Shown here in pieces: positions 18,174-27,537 of a stretch of DNA of 64,000 nt. Origin of the DNA: Marinobacter bryozoorum (GTDB lineage Bacteria > Pseudomonadota > Gammaproteobacteria > Pseudomonadales > Oleiphilaceae); assembly GCF_023156245.1 (NCBI RefSeq), contig NZ_JAKZAH010000016.1, forward strand, positions 31,023-95,022, read 5' to 3'. The position numbers were made by a program, and so were the translations under genes. The notes beneath the pieces are model-generated. The model did no database searches and had not been told where the DNA came from. It saw only the letters and a program-made list of their open reading frames with translations. Each line of letters opens with the position of its first letter. Position 1 is the stretch's first letter.

Positions 18174-18851
18174 TCAGGAGCCGTAGAGTGCCTTCAGGTG
18201 AGCCATGAACTGTGGCCTGTTCTCGGCAGCATCGGCCTGGACTTTCTGCACAGCCGGTCTTTCTGCCATGCGCTTGAGATAGGCGAGCAGTCCTGGCACT
18301 TCGGCCAGCGGGTCACGGTCCAGGAAGACCTTGCCAACATTACGTACAATCGGAAGGTTCAGAATCGCGCCGATATCCGCCACGGTGAATTTGTCGCCAT
18401 AGGCAAACTGGTCAAAGGACGAAAGTTTGGGCAATGCCGCTACGGCCTTGTTGAGTCCGCTCTCAACCTCTTTCAGCACGGCAGGATCAGGTTGGGTGCC
18501 GCCGATAAGGTTCGGGATCAGGCGTCGGGCCACCAGTTCGAAATAGAGCTCGATGAATTGCGACAGCTCCTGGACCTTGGCCACGTCAAACGGCGACTCG
18601 GGCAGCAGGGAAGGCTCAGGGTAGGCCCGTTCGATGTATTCCAGGATAGCTCGGGACTCGCTGATAAAGCCTTCAGGTGTCTCCAGGGCAGGTACTTTGC
18701 CGAGGGGGCTTTTGTCCAGGTATTCGGGCTTGTATTTCGGACCGACGCCAGTGTAGGAAAGCACTTCCTCAAACTCGATACCTTTTTCCAGAAGCGCGAG
18801 CTTGGGCACGTTGTAGTAGTTACTGGCAGAAAAGCCGTGGAGTTTGATCAT
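18174..18851 (-). CDS. glutathione S-transferase family protein
   Basis: A 225-residue soluble GST. The N-terminal thioredoxin-like domain (1-80) contains SASNYYNVPKLALLEKG with the Ser/Tyr region that activates glutathione, the cis-Pro in SPLGKVPALE near residue 53, and SESRAILEYIE for glutathione binding. The C-terminal all-helical domain contains FTVADIGAILNLP, the N-capping motif. It likely conjugates or reduces electrophilic substrates with glutathione; the specific class is not assigned. It stands apart from its neighbours by about 90 bases downstream and 265 upstream. Confidence 0.9.
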   Translation of the reverse strand: MIKLHGFSASNYYNVPKLALLEKGIEFEEVLSYTGVGPKYKPEYLDKSPLGKVPALETPEGFISESRAILEYIERAYPEPSLLPESPFDVAKVQELSQFIELYFELVARRLIPNLIGGTQPDPAVLKEVESGLNKAVAALPKLSSFDQFAYGDKFTVADIGAILNLPIVRNVGKVFLDRDPLAEVPGLLAYLKRMAERPAVQKVQADAAENRPQFMAHLKALYGS

Positions 18852-19116
18852 TGTTGTATCCGCAGTTGGTGGTCTGGTCTGGAGGCTTTGTAGTATAGGG
18901 TTTTCGGATCACAGAACGCCACCGGCAAGGCGCGGTAACCAAGGAGGGATCAGGCAGGATAGGGTGATCGGCAAGGGCGAGGCACAACCGGCGCCCGAGG
19001 CTGGCGCTGTCCAGGTTTCCGGAGCCGGACTACCAGAAGCCCGGGGCCATACTGTCTAACTTCGCCAGGCTTCACAACGGGTAGCTGGCTGCAGGAAGCC
19101 AGAGAGTTTGCCGTTA

Positions 19117-19281
19117 TTATTTATTAGCTTTCAGGTTAATGTGTTTTGAACCTGTAGGGTAAAGCTGTCCACTTTTGCCCTTGTTTACATACTCAACAGC
19201 ACCGCCTGATTTCAAAAAAGCAGCGGTCTGCTCCTCGATCATTTCCCTAGTTAATGTGGCTTTTACCGGTTTCTTGCTCAT
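19117..19281 (-). CDS. small conserved-looking basic protein (54 aa)
   Basis: ATG 19281 is preceded by GGAG with a 6-base spacer, and the frame runs 54 codons to TAA at 19117-19119. The product starts MSKKPVKATLTREMIEEQ and continues with TAAFLKSGGAVEYVNKGKSGQ. It is basic, with an amphipathic helix followed by a short beta-like segment. Coding composition is good and the ribosome-binding site is convincing. It recalls small proteins of unknown function seen in Pseudomonas-like genomes, but I cannot name the family. The next 418 bases upstream (19282-19699) hold its promoter and no clear gene. Confidence 0.7.
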   Translation of the reverse strand: MSKKPVKATLTREMIEEQTAAFLKSGGAVEYVNKGKSGQLYPTGSKHINLKANK

Positions 19282-19699
19282 TTTATTCTCCAGGTTAACG
19301 GCTGCCTTTTGCCACCGTCAAACGACCATCTTATCTGAAACGGGAAAATATTGCTGGACTATATGTTCTAAGGCGGCGAACGCCTTGCGTAGGGGTGGGG
19401 TTTTCGTAGCCTCGGTTATAGCAATGTCAGTCAAAATACAGGGGGCCATAACCGAGACCAGGTGTGGCTACATTATTTCGGACCGGAAGGGCCCAGACAT
19501 CACTGCGGGTGCCTGGGCCCTGGGTGTACCTCTCTCCGGTCTCGAGCGGATCAGCGTTTGCAGCTGACCGGGCAGCGTCATTGAGATGTAAAGGCGCTGG
19601 CTGTTTGCTGGTTTCGTGCGGTGGAGCAAACCCCTGGATCTTGTATCGATAACTCCAAAGCGTTAACTTTGCCAGAAACAAAAAGAGCCCATCACATGA
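19282..19699. other. intergenic region without a supported gene
   Basis: These 418 bases separate the divergent 54-aa gene and the GGDEF/EAL gene. Open frames exist on both strands, but none has a ribosome-binding site or protein-like composition. No terminator or repeat of note was seen. Confidence 0.5.
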
Positions 19700-21826
19700 A
19701 TGCGCATTGCCTGGCTGTACACTATGGCTGACTCGCTAACGAGCCCGGAAGGAACGCGGGAGCAAGATCTGATCGCCCTGTTGGGGCAACTTCCCGTGGC
19801 CTGCATGCTCGTGAGCGCGACCGACGATATCGTGGTGGCCGTCAACCCGGCACTCGAGCATTTACTGGGTTGGAGTGCATCCGGACTAATCGGTCACCAT
19901 TCCGCCGAGTTGCCACTCTGGGCCAGCCCGAAACAGCGGGACGGCGTTCTCCAGCTACTGTTCACCAGCGGCAGCATTCAGCAACATGAGGCCCGCTTCC
20001 AGTGCCATGACGGTCAGTCCAAACCCTGCCTGATCTATGTGGAGCAGGTCCGGATCGGTGACCAGTCCTACCGGCTGGCCATGGTCCATGACATTTCCGA
20101 ACGCAGCAACGCCGACCGGGAACTGAGGCAGAGCGAAGCCAAGTTTGCGGCCCTGTTCATCGACTCTCCCGAACCCTATGTGCTGTTTGACAAACGCAGT
20201 GCGCAAATAACCGAGGTCAACCACCGGTTTACCGAGGTGTTCGGCTACCAGCCCCAGGAGGTGATTGGAAAGACTGCGGCCGAATTCGGTTTCTGGCGCT
20301 ATCCAAGTAAACGTCCGGCAGTCATAAACAAGCTGTTACGGGATGGCTGTCTGCGCAATGAGTCGGTTGACCTTATTGCCAGGGACGGACGCGTGCTGAA
20401 TTGCGAGGTGTCCAGCAACTTTATACTGATCGGCAACGAGCCCTGCACGCTGTCCTGCTTCAAGGATGTCACTGAGCAGAGAAGCATCGAGGCGCGGGTT
20501 AAGTACCAGGCCTATCACGATGCGCTGACCGATCTCCCCAACCGCCTGTTGCTGCACGACCGGCTGCAACAGCATCTGGCATTGGGTGAACGCCATGGCC
20601 TGAGTTGCGCCTTGCTCTTCTTCGACCTGGACCATTTCAAGCGCGTCAACGACTCCCTGGGCCACACCTGCGGTGATGCAGTACTGCAGGAGGTAAGTCG
20701 CCGCCTGCAGGCACGGGTACGTAAGGCCGACACGGTCGCCCGCCTGGGTGGCGACGAGTTTGTCATTCTGCTGACCGGCCTGTCCGGCAATCCGGAGCAG
20801 AGTGCCGAGCGGGCGCGAGTCAACGCTGCCGAACTCCTCGAGGCCGTGTCTGCACCTATGAATATCGAGGGTCACGGGCTACAGCTGAGCTGCAGCATTG
20901 GTATTGCCCTGTCATCCGAGCACGGCAATACGCCGGAGGACCTGCTCAAACATGCCGATACCGCTCTGTATGGGGTCAAGGCCAGTGGACGCAACAACAT
21001 CGCGTTTTTTGAACCGCAGATGCAGGTGGTTGTCAGCCAGCGCCTGCAACTGGAAGCCGAACTGCGCCAGGCACTGCAGGCGGGGGAATTCCGGTTGCAC
21101 TACCAGCCACAGGTGGATGCCCGCACGCAACGCATCACCGGTGCGGAGGCCCTGTTGCGCTGGCAGCATCCCGAGACAGGGCTGATCGGCCCGGCTGCCT
21201 TTATGCATGCGCTCGAAGAGAGTGGCATGATCCTCGAAGCCGGCCACTGGATCCTGGAGCAGGCCTGCGACTTCCTGGCCCGCCTTCTGGACCGGGAGCT
21301 GGTTAGCGCAGACCAGTTCAGCCTCAGTATCAACATAAGCCCCCGACAGTTTCGCCAGGCCGACTTTGTCGCGCAGGTAGCCGCCATCATTGCCCGACAG
21401 CAGATCCCCGTGCAGTGCCTGAAACTGGAAATCACCGAAAGCATCATGATCCACAACATATCCGACACGGTGAAAAAGATGAATGAGCTGCGGGACATGG
21501 GCGTGCGTTTCGCGATCGATGATTTTGGCACCGGCTACTCGTCGCTGAGCTATCTCAAACGGCTACCGGTCGACCTGCTCAAGATCGACCAGTCGTTCAT
21601 CAACGACTGCACCCGGGACAGCAACGATGCCGAGATCGTCCGTGCCATCATCGTCATGGCCCGCAGCCTGAACATGGAGTTGATCGCCGAGGGCGTGGAG
21701 ACCGCTGAGCAGCTTGCCTTCCTGCAGCAGCAGGAGTGCCATACCTATCAGGGCTTCTACTTCAGCCAGGCGGTTAGCGAAGACGCCTTCTGTGCGCTGC
21801 TTGGCCCTCCTCCCGCGACCCGTTGA
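19700..21826 (+). CDS. PAS-PAS-GGDEF-EAL dual diguanylate cyclase/phosphodiesterase
   Basis: A 708-residue c-di-GMP enzyme. Two PAS-like sensory domains occupy about 25-140 and 150-265. The GGDEF domain (about 275-435) has an intact RLGGDEF and an upstream RKAD, the RxxD inhibitory site five residues before it. The EAL domain (about 450-700) keeps EALLRW, the metal-binding ITES, the IDDFGTGYSSL loop and EGVET, so both activities look competent on paper. There are no membrane segments, so the sensor is cytoplasmic. An in-frame ATG at 19724 is an alternative start; neither has a strong ribosome-binding site. Confidence 0.92.
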   Translation: MRIAWLYTMADSLTSPEGTREQDLIALLGQLPVACMLVSATDDIVVAVNPALEHLLGWSASGLIGHHSAELPLWASPKQRDGVLQLLFTSGSIQQHEARFQCHDGQSKPCLIYVEQVRIGDQSYRLAMVHDISERSNADRELRQSEAKFAALFIDSPEPYVLFDKRSAQITEVNHRFTEVFGYQPQEVIGKTAAEFGFWRYPSKRPAVINKLLRDGCLRNESVDLIARDGRVLNCEVSSNFILIGNEPCTLSCFKDVTEQRSIEARVKYQAYHDALTDLPNRLLLHDRLQQHLALGERHGLSCALLFFDLDHFKRVNDSLGHTCGDAVLQEVSRRLQARVRKADTVARLGGDEFVILLTGLSGNPEQSAERARVNAAELLEAVSAPMNIEGHGLQLSCSIGIALSSEHGNTPEDLLKHADTALYGVKASGRNNIAFFEPQMQVVVSQRLQLEAELRQALQAGEFRLHYQPQVDARTQRITGAEALLRWQHPETGLIGPAAFMHALEESGMILEAGHWILEQACDFLARLLDRELVSADQFSLSINISPRQFRQADFVAQVAAIIARQQIPVQCLKLEITESIMIHNISDTVKKMNELRDMGVRFAIDDFGTGYSSLSYLKRLPVDLLKIDQSFINDCTRDSNDAEIVRAIIVMARSLNMELIAEGVETAEQLAFLQQQECHTYQGFYFSQAVSEDAFCALLGPPPATR

Positions 21827-21974
21827 TCGCCCCCTATACGCTCCCGTTCGGTACACAGCCTCTGACCTTGTCATTCGTCGCGGATGTCGAATGACATATT
21901 TGATCTGTTCTTTCGCCGCCCACGTACTTTCTGCCAGGTTGTTTTCCAACAATTTATAACCGAGCAGAACTAAA

Positions 21975-22802
21975 ATGAAAAAATTCACGGGCGTAGTTTT
22001 GGCAATGTGCACTCCGGCATTGTTTGCTCAAACAGCGTTAGCACAGGACGAGAAAACGGCGCTGGTGCCGTTACCCTCGCTGGAAGACTTCACTCGGGGT
22101 GAAGACGGCTGGGGCTTCGGGCTGGGCCTGGGTGTTGAATATGAATCTGCCTACGAAGGGTCGGATGAGTTCGGCTTCGAAGCCAGTCCCGCCGGCGCTG
22201 TGCAATGGCGCAGGGGTGATAACATCTTCTATTGGGCTGGTGAAGCGCTGGGGTGGCGTGGCCTGCGTTCTGACACCTGGCTTTTACAGGCTTCAGTGGG
22301 CTTTGAAGAAGGGCGTGAAGAGAGCGACTCTGATGACGGCCGGCTGGATGGACTTGGCGACACAGATGAGGGTGCTGAATTCGTACTGCAGGCACGTCGT
22401 GCGTTCGATGCTGACTGGCGTTACTGGCTGGATGGTCGAATTGTAGCCAGTGAAAATGGAAACCTGGGTATTGTGGGCGTGGGTCGCCGCTTCGGCGAGC
22501 AAAAGGACGGAACCGGCTCCGAGTTATCAATCGTGGCGGTTTTTCACGACAGCGACCTTGCCAATGAGCAGTTTGGCGTAGACCCGTCCCAGGCTGCTGC
22601 GTCAGGCCTGAGCGAAACCGATCTGAGCGGCGGATTCCGCTCCATTGGGGCCAACTATAATTATCGTGCCTACATCAACGACAACTGGCAGGTTTTCGGC
22701 GAAGTGCTCTATGAGCACTATAGCAGCGATATTGCCGATAGCCCGATCGCACGCAACGATTATGAAGCCGAAGTAGGTGTCGGGTTCATTTACGTTTTCT
22801 AG
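21975..22802 (+). CDS. MipA/OmpV family outer membrane protein
   Basis: A 275-residue exported beta-barrel protein. A signal peptide covers about 1-24 (cleavage after TALAQ). The mature chain alternates strands with GFGLGLGVEYESAYEG, typical of MipA/OmpV, and ends in YVF, with the terminal Phe recognised by the Bam complex. MipA is a scaffolding partner for murein synthase and hydrolase in E. coli, and OmpV homologues act as small porin-like proteins. Which role applies here is unknown. It lies 148 bases after the GGDEF/EAL gene and is probably independently transcribed. Confidence 0.88.
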   Translation: MKKFTGVVLAMCTPALFAQTALAQDEKTALVPLPSLEDFTRGEDGWGFGLGLGVEYESAYEGSDEFGFEASPAGAVQWRRGDNIFYWAGEALGWRGLRSDTWLLQASVGFEEGREESDSDDGRLDGLGDTDEGAEFVLQARRAFDADWRYWLDGRIVASENGNLGIVGVGRRFGEQKDGTGSELSIVAVFHDSDLANEQFGVDPSQAAASGLSETDLSGGFRSIGANYNYRAYINDNWQVFGEVLYEHYSSDIADSPIARNDYEAEVGVGFIYVF

Positions 22803-23031
22803 GCTCCCGCGTTGATCCGGGGGAGGTAAGCCATGGCGTACGTGAGCCGATAAAGCAATGATACACCCGGTCGCTACGGTATCGACCAGGTGGTGGCGGC
22901 TGTAGTACTTGGGTTTGGTATCGGATAGTGTGGCTACTGCCAGGCCGGCATGTGCTGGATACCTGCCCCACTTTATGGGGTAACATCGGTCAGCGACGAG
23001 CCATACCCCGCAAACTTTGCAGGAGAAAAAA

Positions 23032-24159
23032 GTGTCAGATAACAACATCGAACTTACTTCCACCATCAGCGACGACAACAAACTGGAACTTGCCCTGCGT
23101 GAGATCGAGATCCCGCAGCCGGGCGAAAACCAGGTGGTTATCCGCGTCGAAGCCGCCCCTATCAACCCGTCTGACCTGGGCGTGATGTTCAGCACGGCTG
23201 ATATGACAACTGCCAGCCAGTCCGGTAGCGCTGATCGTCCAGTTATCAATGCCGATGTTCCGGCCAAGTTCATGGGCGCGGTTAAAAAGCGTGTTGGCAA
23301 GGCGATACCCGTGGGCAATGAAGGCGCCGGTACCGTCGTCGCGGCAGGCTCCTCCGCCGCAGCGCAAAACCTGATGGGCAAAACCGTTGCGTTCATTGGC
23401 GGCGGTAGCTACCGCAAATACCTCTGTGCCAATGTGCAAAGCTGTCTGGAACTGGAACCGGGTACGACCGCTGTCGAAGGCGCTTCAAGCTTCGTGAATC
23501 CGCTGACGGCATTGGCGATGGTAGAAACCATGCGCGCTGAGGGCCACAAGGCTATCGTCCACGCGGCCGCCGCCTCTAACCTCGGGCAAATGCTCAATCG
23601 CATCTGCATCGCTGACGGCATCGACCTGGTCAATATCGTCCGCAAACCGGAACAGGAAGCACTCCTGCGCGACCAGGGCGCCAAGTACGTGGTCAACTCC
23701 AGTAGCGACAGCTTCATGGCAGACCTGACCCAGGCACTGATCGACACCGGCGCCACGGTAGCTTTCGACCCGATCGGTGGCGGACGCCTGGCGAGCGATA
23801 TCCTCACCTGCATGGAAGCCGCCGTCTCTCGCGACATGACGGAGTACAGCGTGTATGGATCTGACATCTACAAACAGGTTTATATCTATGGCGGCCTTGA
23901 TCGCGGCCCCATCACGCTGAGCCGCAACTTTGGCTTTGCCTGGGGTGTGAACGGCTTTCTGTTGTTCAATGCGCTGGGAAAACTGGGTAAGGAAACCAAC
24001 ATCGCCATGCGCAAACGCGTAGCGGCCGAAATCAAGACTACGTTCGCCAGTCACTACACCCACGAAGTCTCCCTGGCCGGTGCGTTACAACTGGATGCCA
24101 TCTCGGAGTACGGCAAAATGGCGACCGGTCAGAAGTTTATGATCAAGCCACAGAGCTGA
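23032..24159 (+). CDS. zinc-free MDR/quinone oxidoreductase-like dehydrogenase
   Basis: A 375-residue medium-chain dehydrogenase/reductase. The N-terminal GroES-like domain includes APINPSDLG and GNEGAGTVVAAGSSA, and the Rossmann part includes HAAAASNLGQMLNRI and FDPIGGGRLA. The usual cofactor motif GxGxxG is replaced by AAAASNLG, as in crotonyl-CoA-reductase-like or quinone oxidoreductase-like members. Structural and catalytic zinc cysteines are absent. GTG 23032 is chosen because AGGAG (23021-23025) lies six bases upstream; a TTG at 23017 overlaps that site. NADPH-dependent reduction of an enone or quinone is the probable activity. Confidence 0.85.
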   Translation: MSDNNIELTSTISDDNKLELALREIEIPQPGENQVVIRVEAAPINPSDLGVMFSTADMTTASQSGSADRPVINADVPAKFMGAVKKRVGKAIPVGNEGAGTVVAAGSSAAAQNLMGKTVAFIGGGSYRKYLCANVQSCLELEPGTTAVEGASSFVNPLTALAMVETMRAEGHKAIVHAAAASNLGQMLNRICIADGIDLVNIVRKPEQEALLRDQGAKYVVNSSSDSFMADLTQALIDTGATVAFDPIGGGRLASDILTCMEAAVSRDMTEYSVYGSDIYKQVYIYGGLDRGPITLSRNFGFAWGVNGFLLFNALGKLGKETNIAMRKRVAAEIKTTFASHYTHEVSLAGALQLDAISEYGKMATGQKFMIKPQS

Positions 24160-24221
24160 CCTTTAGCTACTCGCCGCAAGGGCGAGCCCAGGTAAAAGGC
24201 AACCTGCGGATCATTGCCCGT

Positions 24222-24255
24222 GACCCCTTTGAACCGGGGTCGGGGGCAGTTTTTC
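24222..24255 (+). terminator. probable terminator after the MDR gene
   Basis: GACCCC (24222-24227) pairs with GGGGTC (24236-24241), followed by a G-rich stretch and TTTTT at 24251-24255. The stem and T-run are separated by about eight bases, so termination efficiency is uncertain. A second small hairpin, CTCGCC-gcaa-GGGCGAG, precedes it near 24171-24187. Confidence 0.4.
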
Positions 24256-24373
24256 ACCCCCGGGAGTGCCCGTCCAGATTCCACCCCTTGCTTTAGCAGA
24301 AACTAAACTATGTTTACAGGCAGGTGCTGGTTCAAATTCAGCACCACCATGTTTCAGGGGAGGAGGTCTTTGC

Positions 24374-24865
24374 ATGAATCGATATCTCGCGGGTGCGCTT
24401 GGCGGGTTGCTCGCCACCGTGCCAATGACCATCAAAATGGAAAAGGGACACCGCAAATTGCCCAGGGAAGAGCAATACCCGTTGCCCCCGCGGGAAGTGA
24501 CCGAAGACATAACTGACCGGTTACCCGTCCATAAGCCCCGTAGTGACACATCCATGACGCTACTTACCCTGGGGGCGCACTTTCTCTACGGTGCCGCTGC
24601 GGGAAGTCTCTGGGGAGCGGTCGCAGACAAGAGTTCCCGTCCGGCGGTCGGTGGTGCGGCATTTGGGGCCGCTGTCTGGGCGGCAGGTTATCTTGGCTGG
24701 ATTCCCGCTGCAAAAGTGCTGCGCCCGGCAACGCAACACCCGGTCCGACGAAACCTTTTGATGCTGGCGGTACACTGCATGTGGGGCGCTTCCACGGCGG
24801 GATGGACCCGGGTGCTGACCGAACCTCGAACTCACGGGTTTGGGCGAAAGGCCCGACGGAGGTAG
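24374..24865 (+). CDS. small inner membrane protein of unknown function
   Basis: A 163-residue protein with ATG 24374 preceded by a strong AGGAGG at 24361-24366. It has a hydrophobic N-terminus (YLAGALGGLLATVPMTI) and further hydrophobic, glycine-rich segments near 60-80, 90-105 and 130-145, giving about four membrane passes. The loop EEQYPLPPREVTEDI resembles a motif I recall from DUF1440/YagU-like and related small membrane proteins, but the family is not certain. The C-terminus is basic. It precedes the YetF pseudogene in convergent orientation. Confidence 0.65.
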   Translation: MNRYLAGALGGLLATVPMTIKMEKGHRKLPREEQYPLPPREVTEDITDRLPVHKPRSDTSMTLLTLGAHFLYGAAAGSLWGAVADKSSRPAVGGAAFGAAVWAAGYLGWIPAAKVLRPATQHPVRRNLLMLAVHCMWGASTAGWTRVLTEPRTHGFGRKARRR

Positions 24866-24964
24866 TGAAGGTTGGCTGATACTCCGGTGGTAAGCGTGAC
24901 CGTTAAGCGTGGACAGGCATCGAAAGAAGGTCTGTCCCGGTTTCCGGGCCCGACGCTCCGAGTC

Positions 24965-25499
24965 TTACCCGGTACCGTTCCTACCGTACCGTCGAACGTC
25001 CTCCAGGCTGGAAGGCCCGCCGCATGAGCTGCGGCGAACCACGCTCAGGGATCCATCGGTCTCCAGCACGACAGCTTCCACATCGTCCAGGGCCAGAATG
25101 CCCGATGACCTGCCCGCCGAGCGCACTTCATCCCGGGTCACCCGGGCCTGGCGAAGCGCCTGGTCCACAAACTGTCCCCGGTAGAGCAGGAGGGTCGGCT
25201 CGCCGGTCAGCACCTTGCGTACCCAGCGCAAGCGAAACTGGACCAGGTAACGACAAGCTGAAGCCCGATAAGGAGCGCAAAAGCCACTAGCCCGTTGGTC
25301 AGGGATATATTCCGGCTCAATAGCACGGTAGCCAGGGTGGAGCCCAGTGCCACAGTGAGAATCAGGCCAAAGGCGTTCAGTTCTGACTGAGTGCGCCTCC
25401 CTGAGGGTCGTAGGAAAACACCAGGAACACGTACGCCAGCACGCCTGCGATGAGCGTGCGCGCCAGCCCGGATCAACCGCTGAAAACCATCTCTGGCAT
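24965..25499 (-). pseudogene. DUF421/YetF-like membrane protein pseudogene
   Basis: Three overlapping frames together spell a DUF421 protein. From ATG 25499 the first reads MPEMVFSG, then an in-frame TGA at 25473-25475 where the family has Trp, then SGLARTLIAGVLAYVFLVF. A frame change follows in about 25385-25435, giving LNAFGLILTVALGSTLATVLL and the second and third membrane segments. A second change near 25215-25240 leads to GEPTLLLYRGQF, RVTRDEVRSAGRSSG and ALDDVEAVVLETDGS, the conserved C-terminal domain. One nonsense and at least two frameshift lesions make loss of function likely. Confidence 0.82.
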
Positions 25500-25799
25500 A
25501 GGTTATTCCCCAGTATGCTGGTCCGGGCAAGTTCGGGAGACGTTGAACGTATTGAATACCTCTAAACCTAGGTGGGCTTACGTCTTCTGACAAGCTGCGT
25601 CCAAGTGTACCTGCCGTGGTGTGCGTCATTTTCCCATGTTACTGAGAGTGGTAATCTTACACCGCCTTGTAGGTGGTTTTTCTGATCTGAAAGTTGGTCT
25701 ACGGCGCGGGAGATTGACTCCACCGGTTTTGTTTCCTCGCCGCCACATCATTAATGGATTGATTTGCCCATATTCATTTTGGGCCCAAGGAGGATTCTT
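25500..25799. other. intergenic region without a supported gene
   Basis: Nothing gene-like is seen apart from the strong ribosome-binding site AAGGAGG at 25787-25793 for the next gene. It separates the divergent YetF pseudogene and the frameshifted gene and presumably carries both promoters. Confidence 0.5.
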
Positions 25800-26233
25800 A
25801 TGTCTGCCCGTCCCGATACATACACTCTGAAAGTGACCGTTGCCCGGTTGCTGGAACTCTCATACGCTCGCAATGAAGGTCTTACAGCTCGAATTTGCGT
25901 GAGGTCGGTCCAGCATCAGTCTCCGTCGCAAGTGACGGCACAGCAACATTGAGGGGCAAGGCGGGTAACGTCACGTTTTCCGCTAGTGAAGTGGTGCAGT
26001 CAATTGGTTTTCAGATTCGGCGGATAGGCGTCAACATGGAGGTGACAGAAGACGGCGAACTCGAATATACAGCGAGGTTTATGTTCGCTGGCGCCCTCGC
26101 ATTATCTGCCCGCGGTACGATCGACGTAGAAGAGCTCATCCTCTCATGCTCGGGCCTTCTGTGCAGGGCTGCCAGGGCTCTGAGGTCCCGGACAGCCAGT
26201 ACCGACCGGGAAATTGAGAGGGCGCTCAAATGA
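25800..26233 (+). pseudogene. probable frameshifted gene upstream of a lipoprotein gene
   Basis: ATG 25800 has a near-perfect AAGGAGG six bases upstream. Its frame reads MSARPDTYTLKVTVARLLEL and on to LTARI, then leaves coding-like sequence and stops at 25952. From about 25895 another frame (shifted by one base) continues as REVGPASVSVASDGTATLRG to TGA 26233, without its own ribosome-binding site. Joining the two gives a protein of about 144 residues, with the junction near 25895-25905. The stop overlaps the next ATG (ATGA), as in a translationally coupled pair. I do not recognise the family. A separate 50-residue peptide gene is the alternative reading. Confidence 0.55.
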
Positions 26234-26709
26234 ATCTGGCTCAATTCGTCCGTGGCTCAACGCTTGGGCTGGCGTTTGTGATCGCAGGCTGTGCAGGAAA
26301 TCCAGGGCAGAAGCTGACAAGTGCCTCCCCGTTACAGGTTGCGTATCAGGAAATGGCAGCCGATTTGAATGCAGATCCCAGCTTGGCAACCTACGAAAAG
26401 CATTTGTCTCGCGAACTGCGCAAAGACATGGAAGCGGACCTAGGCCCCGATCGTGATGATCAAATTGAGTTCCTTGCACCTCCGTTCTGGTATGAAGAGG
26501 TACAAAACTTCTATGAAGGAATCCGCGATGGAAGACAGTGCCTGACCGTGAACGGTATTTCTGTTGATGGCGACCCGATAAGCGCTGGTATTGAGTATGT
26601 GGATGAGCAGGGAGCAAAAAAGATCAGGGCCGTAGAGATAGCTCTCTTTGAGCAGGCGGGGGAATTGCCGTTAGAGGTTTGGTGCCCAGTGCGTCCCGAT
26701 GAAATTTGA
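26230..26709 (+). CDS. hypothetical lipoprotein
   Basis: A 159-residue protein with a lipoprotein signal: positive N-terminus, hydrophobic TLGLAFVIAGC, lipobox Cys at residue 21. The residue after Cys is Ala, so outer membrane sorting is expected. The mature region is acidic and contains two more cysteines (QCLTVNG and VWCPV), which could form a disulfide in the periplasm. It overlaps the preceding probable frameshifted gene by 4 bases. I do not recognise the family. Base composition is a little less GC-rich than the flanking core genes, consistent with an accessory region. Confidence 0.7.
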   Translation: MNLAQFVRGSTLGLAFVIAGCAGNPGQKLTSASPLQVAYQEMAADLNADPSLATYEKHLSRELRKDMEADLGPDRDDQIEFLAPPFWYEEVQNFYEGIRDGRQCLTVNGISVDGDPISAGIEYVDEQGAKKIRAVEIALFEQAGELPLEVWCPVRPDEI

Positions 26710-26756
26710 GCGACCCGTAAGAGAGTAACACCGACAACAGAGTGGAAAGGATTTCC

Positions 26757-27536
26757 ATGACACGTCCAAGGGAACAACTCGTTTCGATCGCCGACACACC
26801 GTACTACCATGTTGTATCTCGGTGCGTACGTCGCACCTTCCTGTGTGGCTACGACCGGGACACCGGCAGGAACTACGAACACCGTCGGCAATGGATTGAA
26901 GACCGGATTCGAATTCTGTCATCCCTGTTTTCGATCGATATCTGCTCGTATGCGGTGATGAGCAACCACTATCATCTGGTTGCAAAGCTGTCTCCGGAGT
27001 CGGCGGCGGAGTGGGATGACGACGAGGTCCTGGCTCGTTGGAGCAGCCTGTACAAAGGACCGCTGATTATTCAGCGTTACCTCAAAGGTGAGTCGCTGGC
27101 CAGTGCCGAGCGCCGGTTCCTGGAGCGCACTGTCGCCGTCTACCGAAAGCGGCTTACGGAACTCAGCTGGTTCATGAAATGCCTGAACGAGCCCATTGCC
27201 CGTGAAGCGAACCGGGAAGATGACTGCACTGGCCACTTCTGGGAATCCCGTTTTAAATCGCAGGCGCTGCTAACCGAGCAGGCCGTCCTGAGCTGCATGG
27301 CCTATGTGGACCTCAACCCGGTTAGAGCCGCCATGGCCGAAACACCGGAATCCTCGGACCACACCAGCATCAAGGAAAGGCTGGCGCCACAGTTTGATCT
27401 TGTGCAGGCGATCCAGAACCAGCTGGACTCCGGCTACCTGCGCCAGTTTCCGGTTTCCCTGAAGCCGCTACTGAACTTTGAGGGAAACGAGCGGAATGAC
27501 CTCCGACGCGGCATTATGTTCAGCCTGCGGGACTAC
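26757..27536 (+). pseudogene. Y1/HUH transposase gene, 5' part (interrupted by an IS)
   Basis: ATG 26757 follows AAAGGA and opens 260 codons of a REP-associated/IS200-like tyrosine transposase. The metal-binding HUH motif is in SNHYHLVAKL near residue 65, and the candidate catalytic Tyr lies in VAVYRKR near residue 128. At codon 260 (SLRDY) the family sequence stops and IS DNA begins. The missing C-terminus, from LELVDYTGR, lies 3.5 kb away at 31056-31247 in the same frame. Removing 27537-31055 restores a 323-codon frame, the normal length for this family. The current frame runs 24 codons into the IS and stops at 27608. Confidence 0.85.
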
Positions 27537-27537
27537 C
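27531..27537 (+). repeat. 7-bp direct repeat, left copy (likely target-site duplication)
   Basis: GACTACC here and again at 31050-31056 flank the insertion. Both copies encode the Asp-Tyr of the interrupted transposase in the same frame, so one is the duplicate of the other. Confidence 0.7.

Noticed and set aside
19427..19681. 84-codon minus-strand frame upstream of the GGDEF/EAL gene
   Set aside because: No ribosome-binding site, Pro/Ala-rich translation, no recognisable motif.
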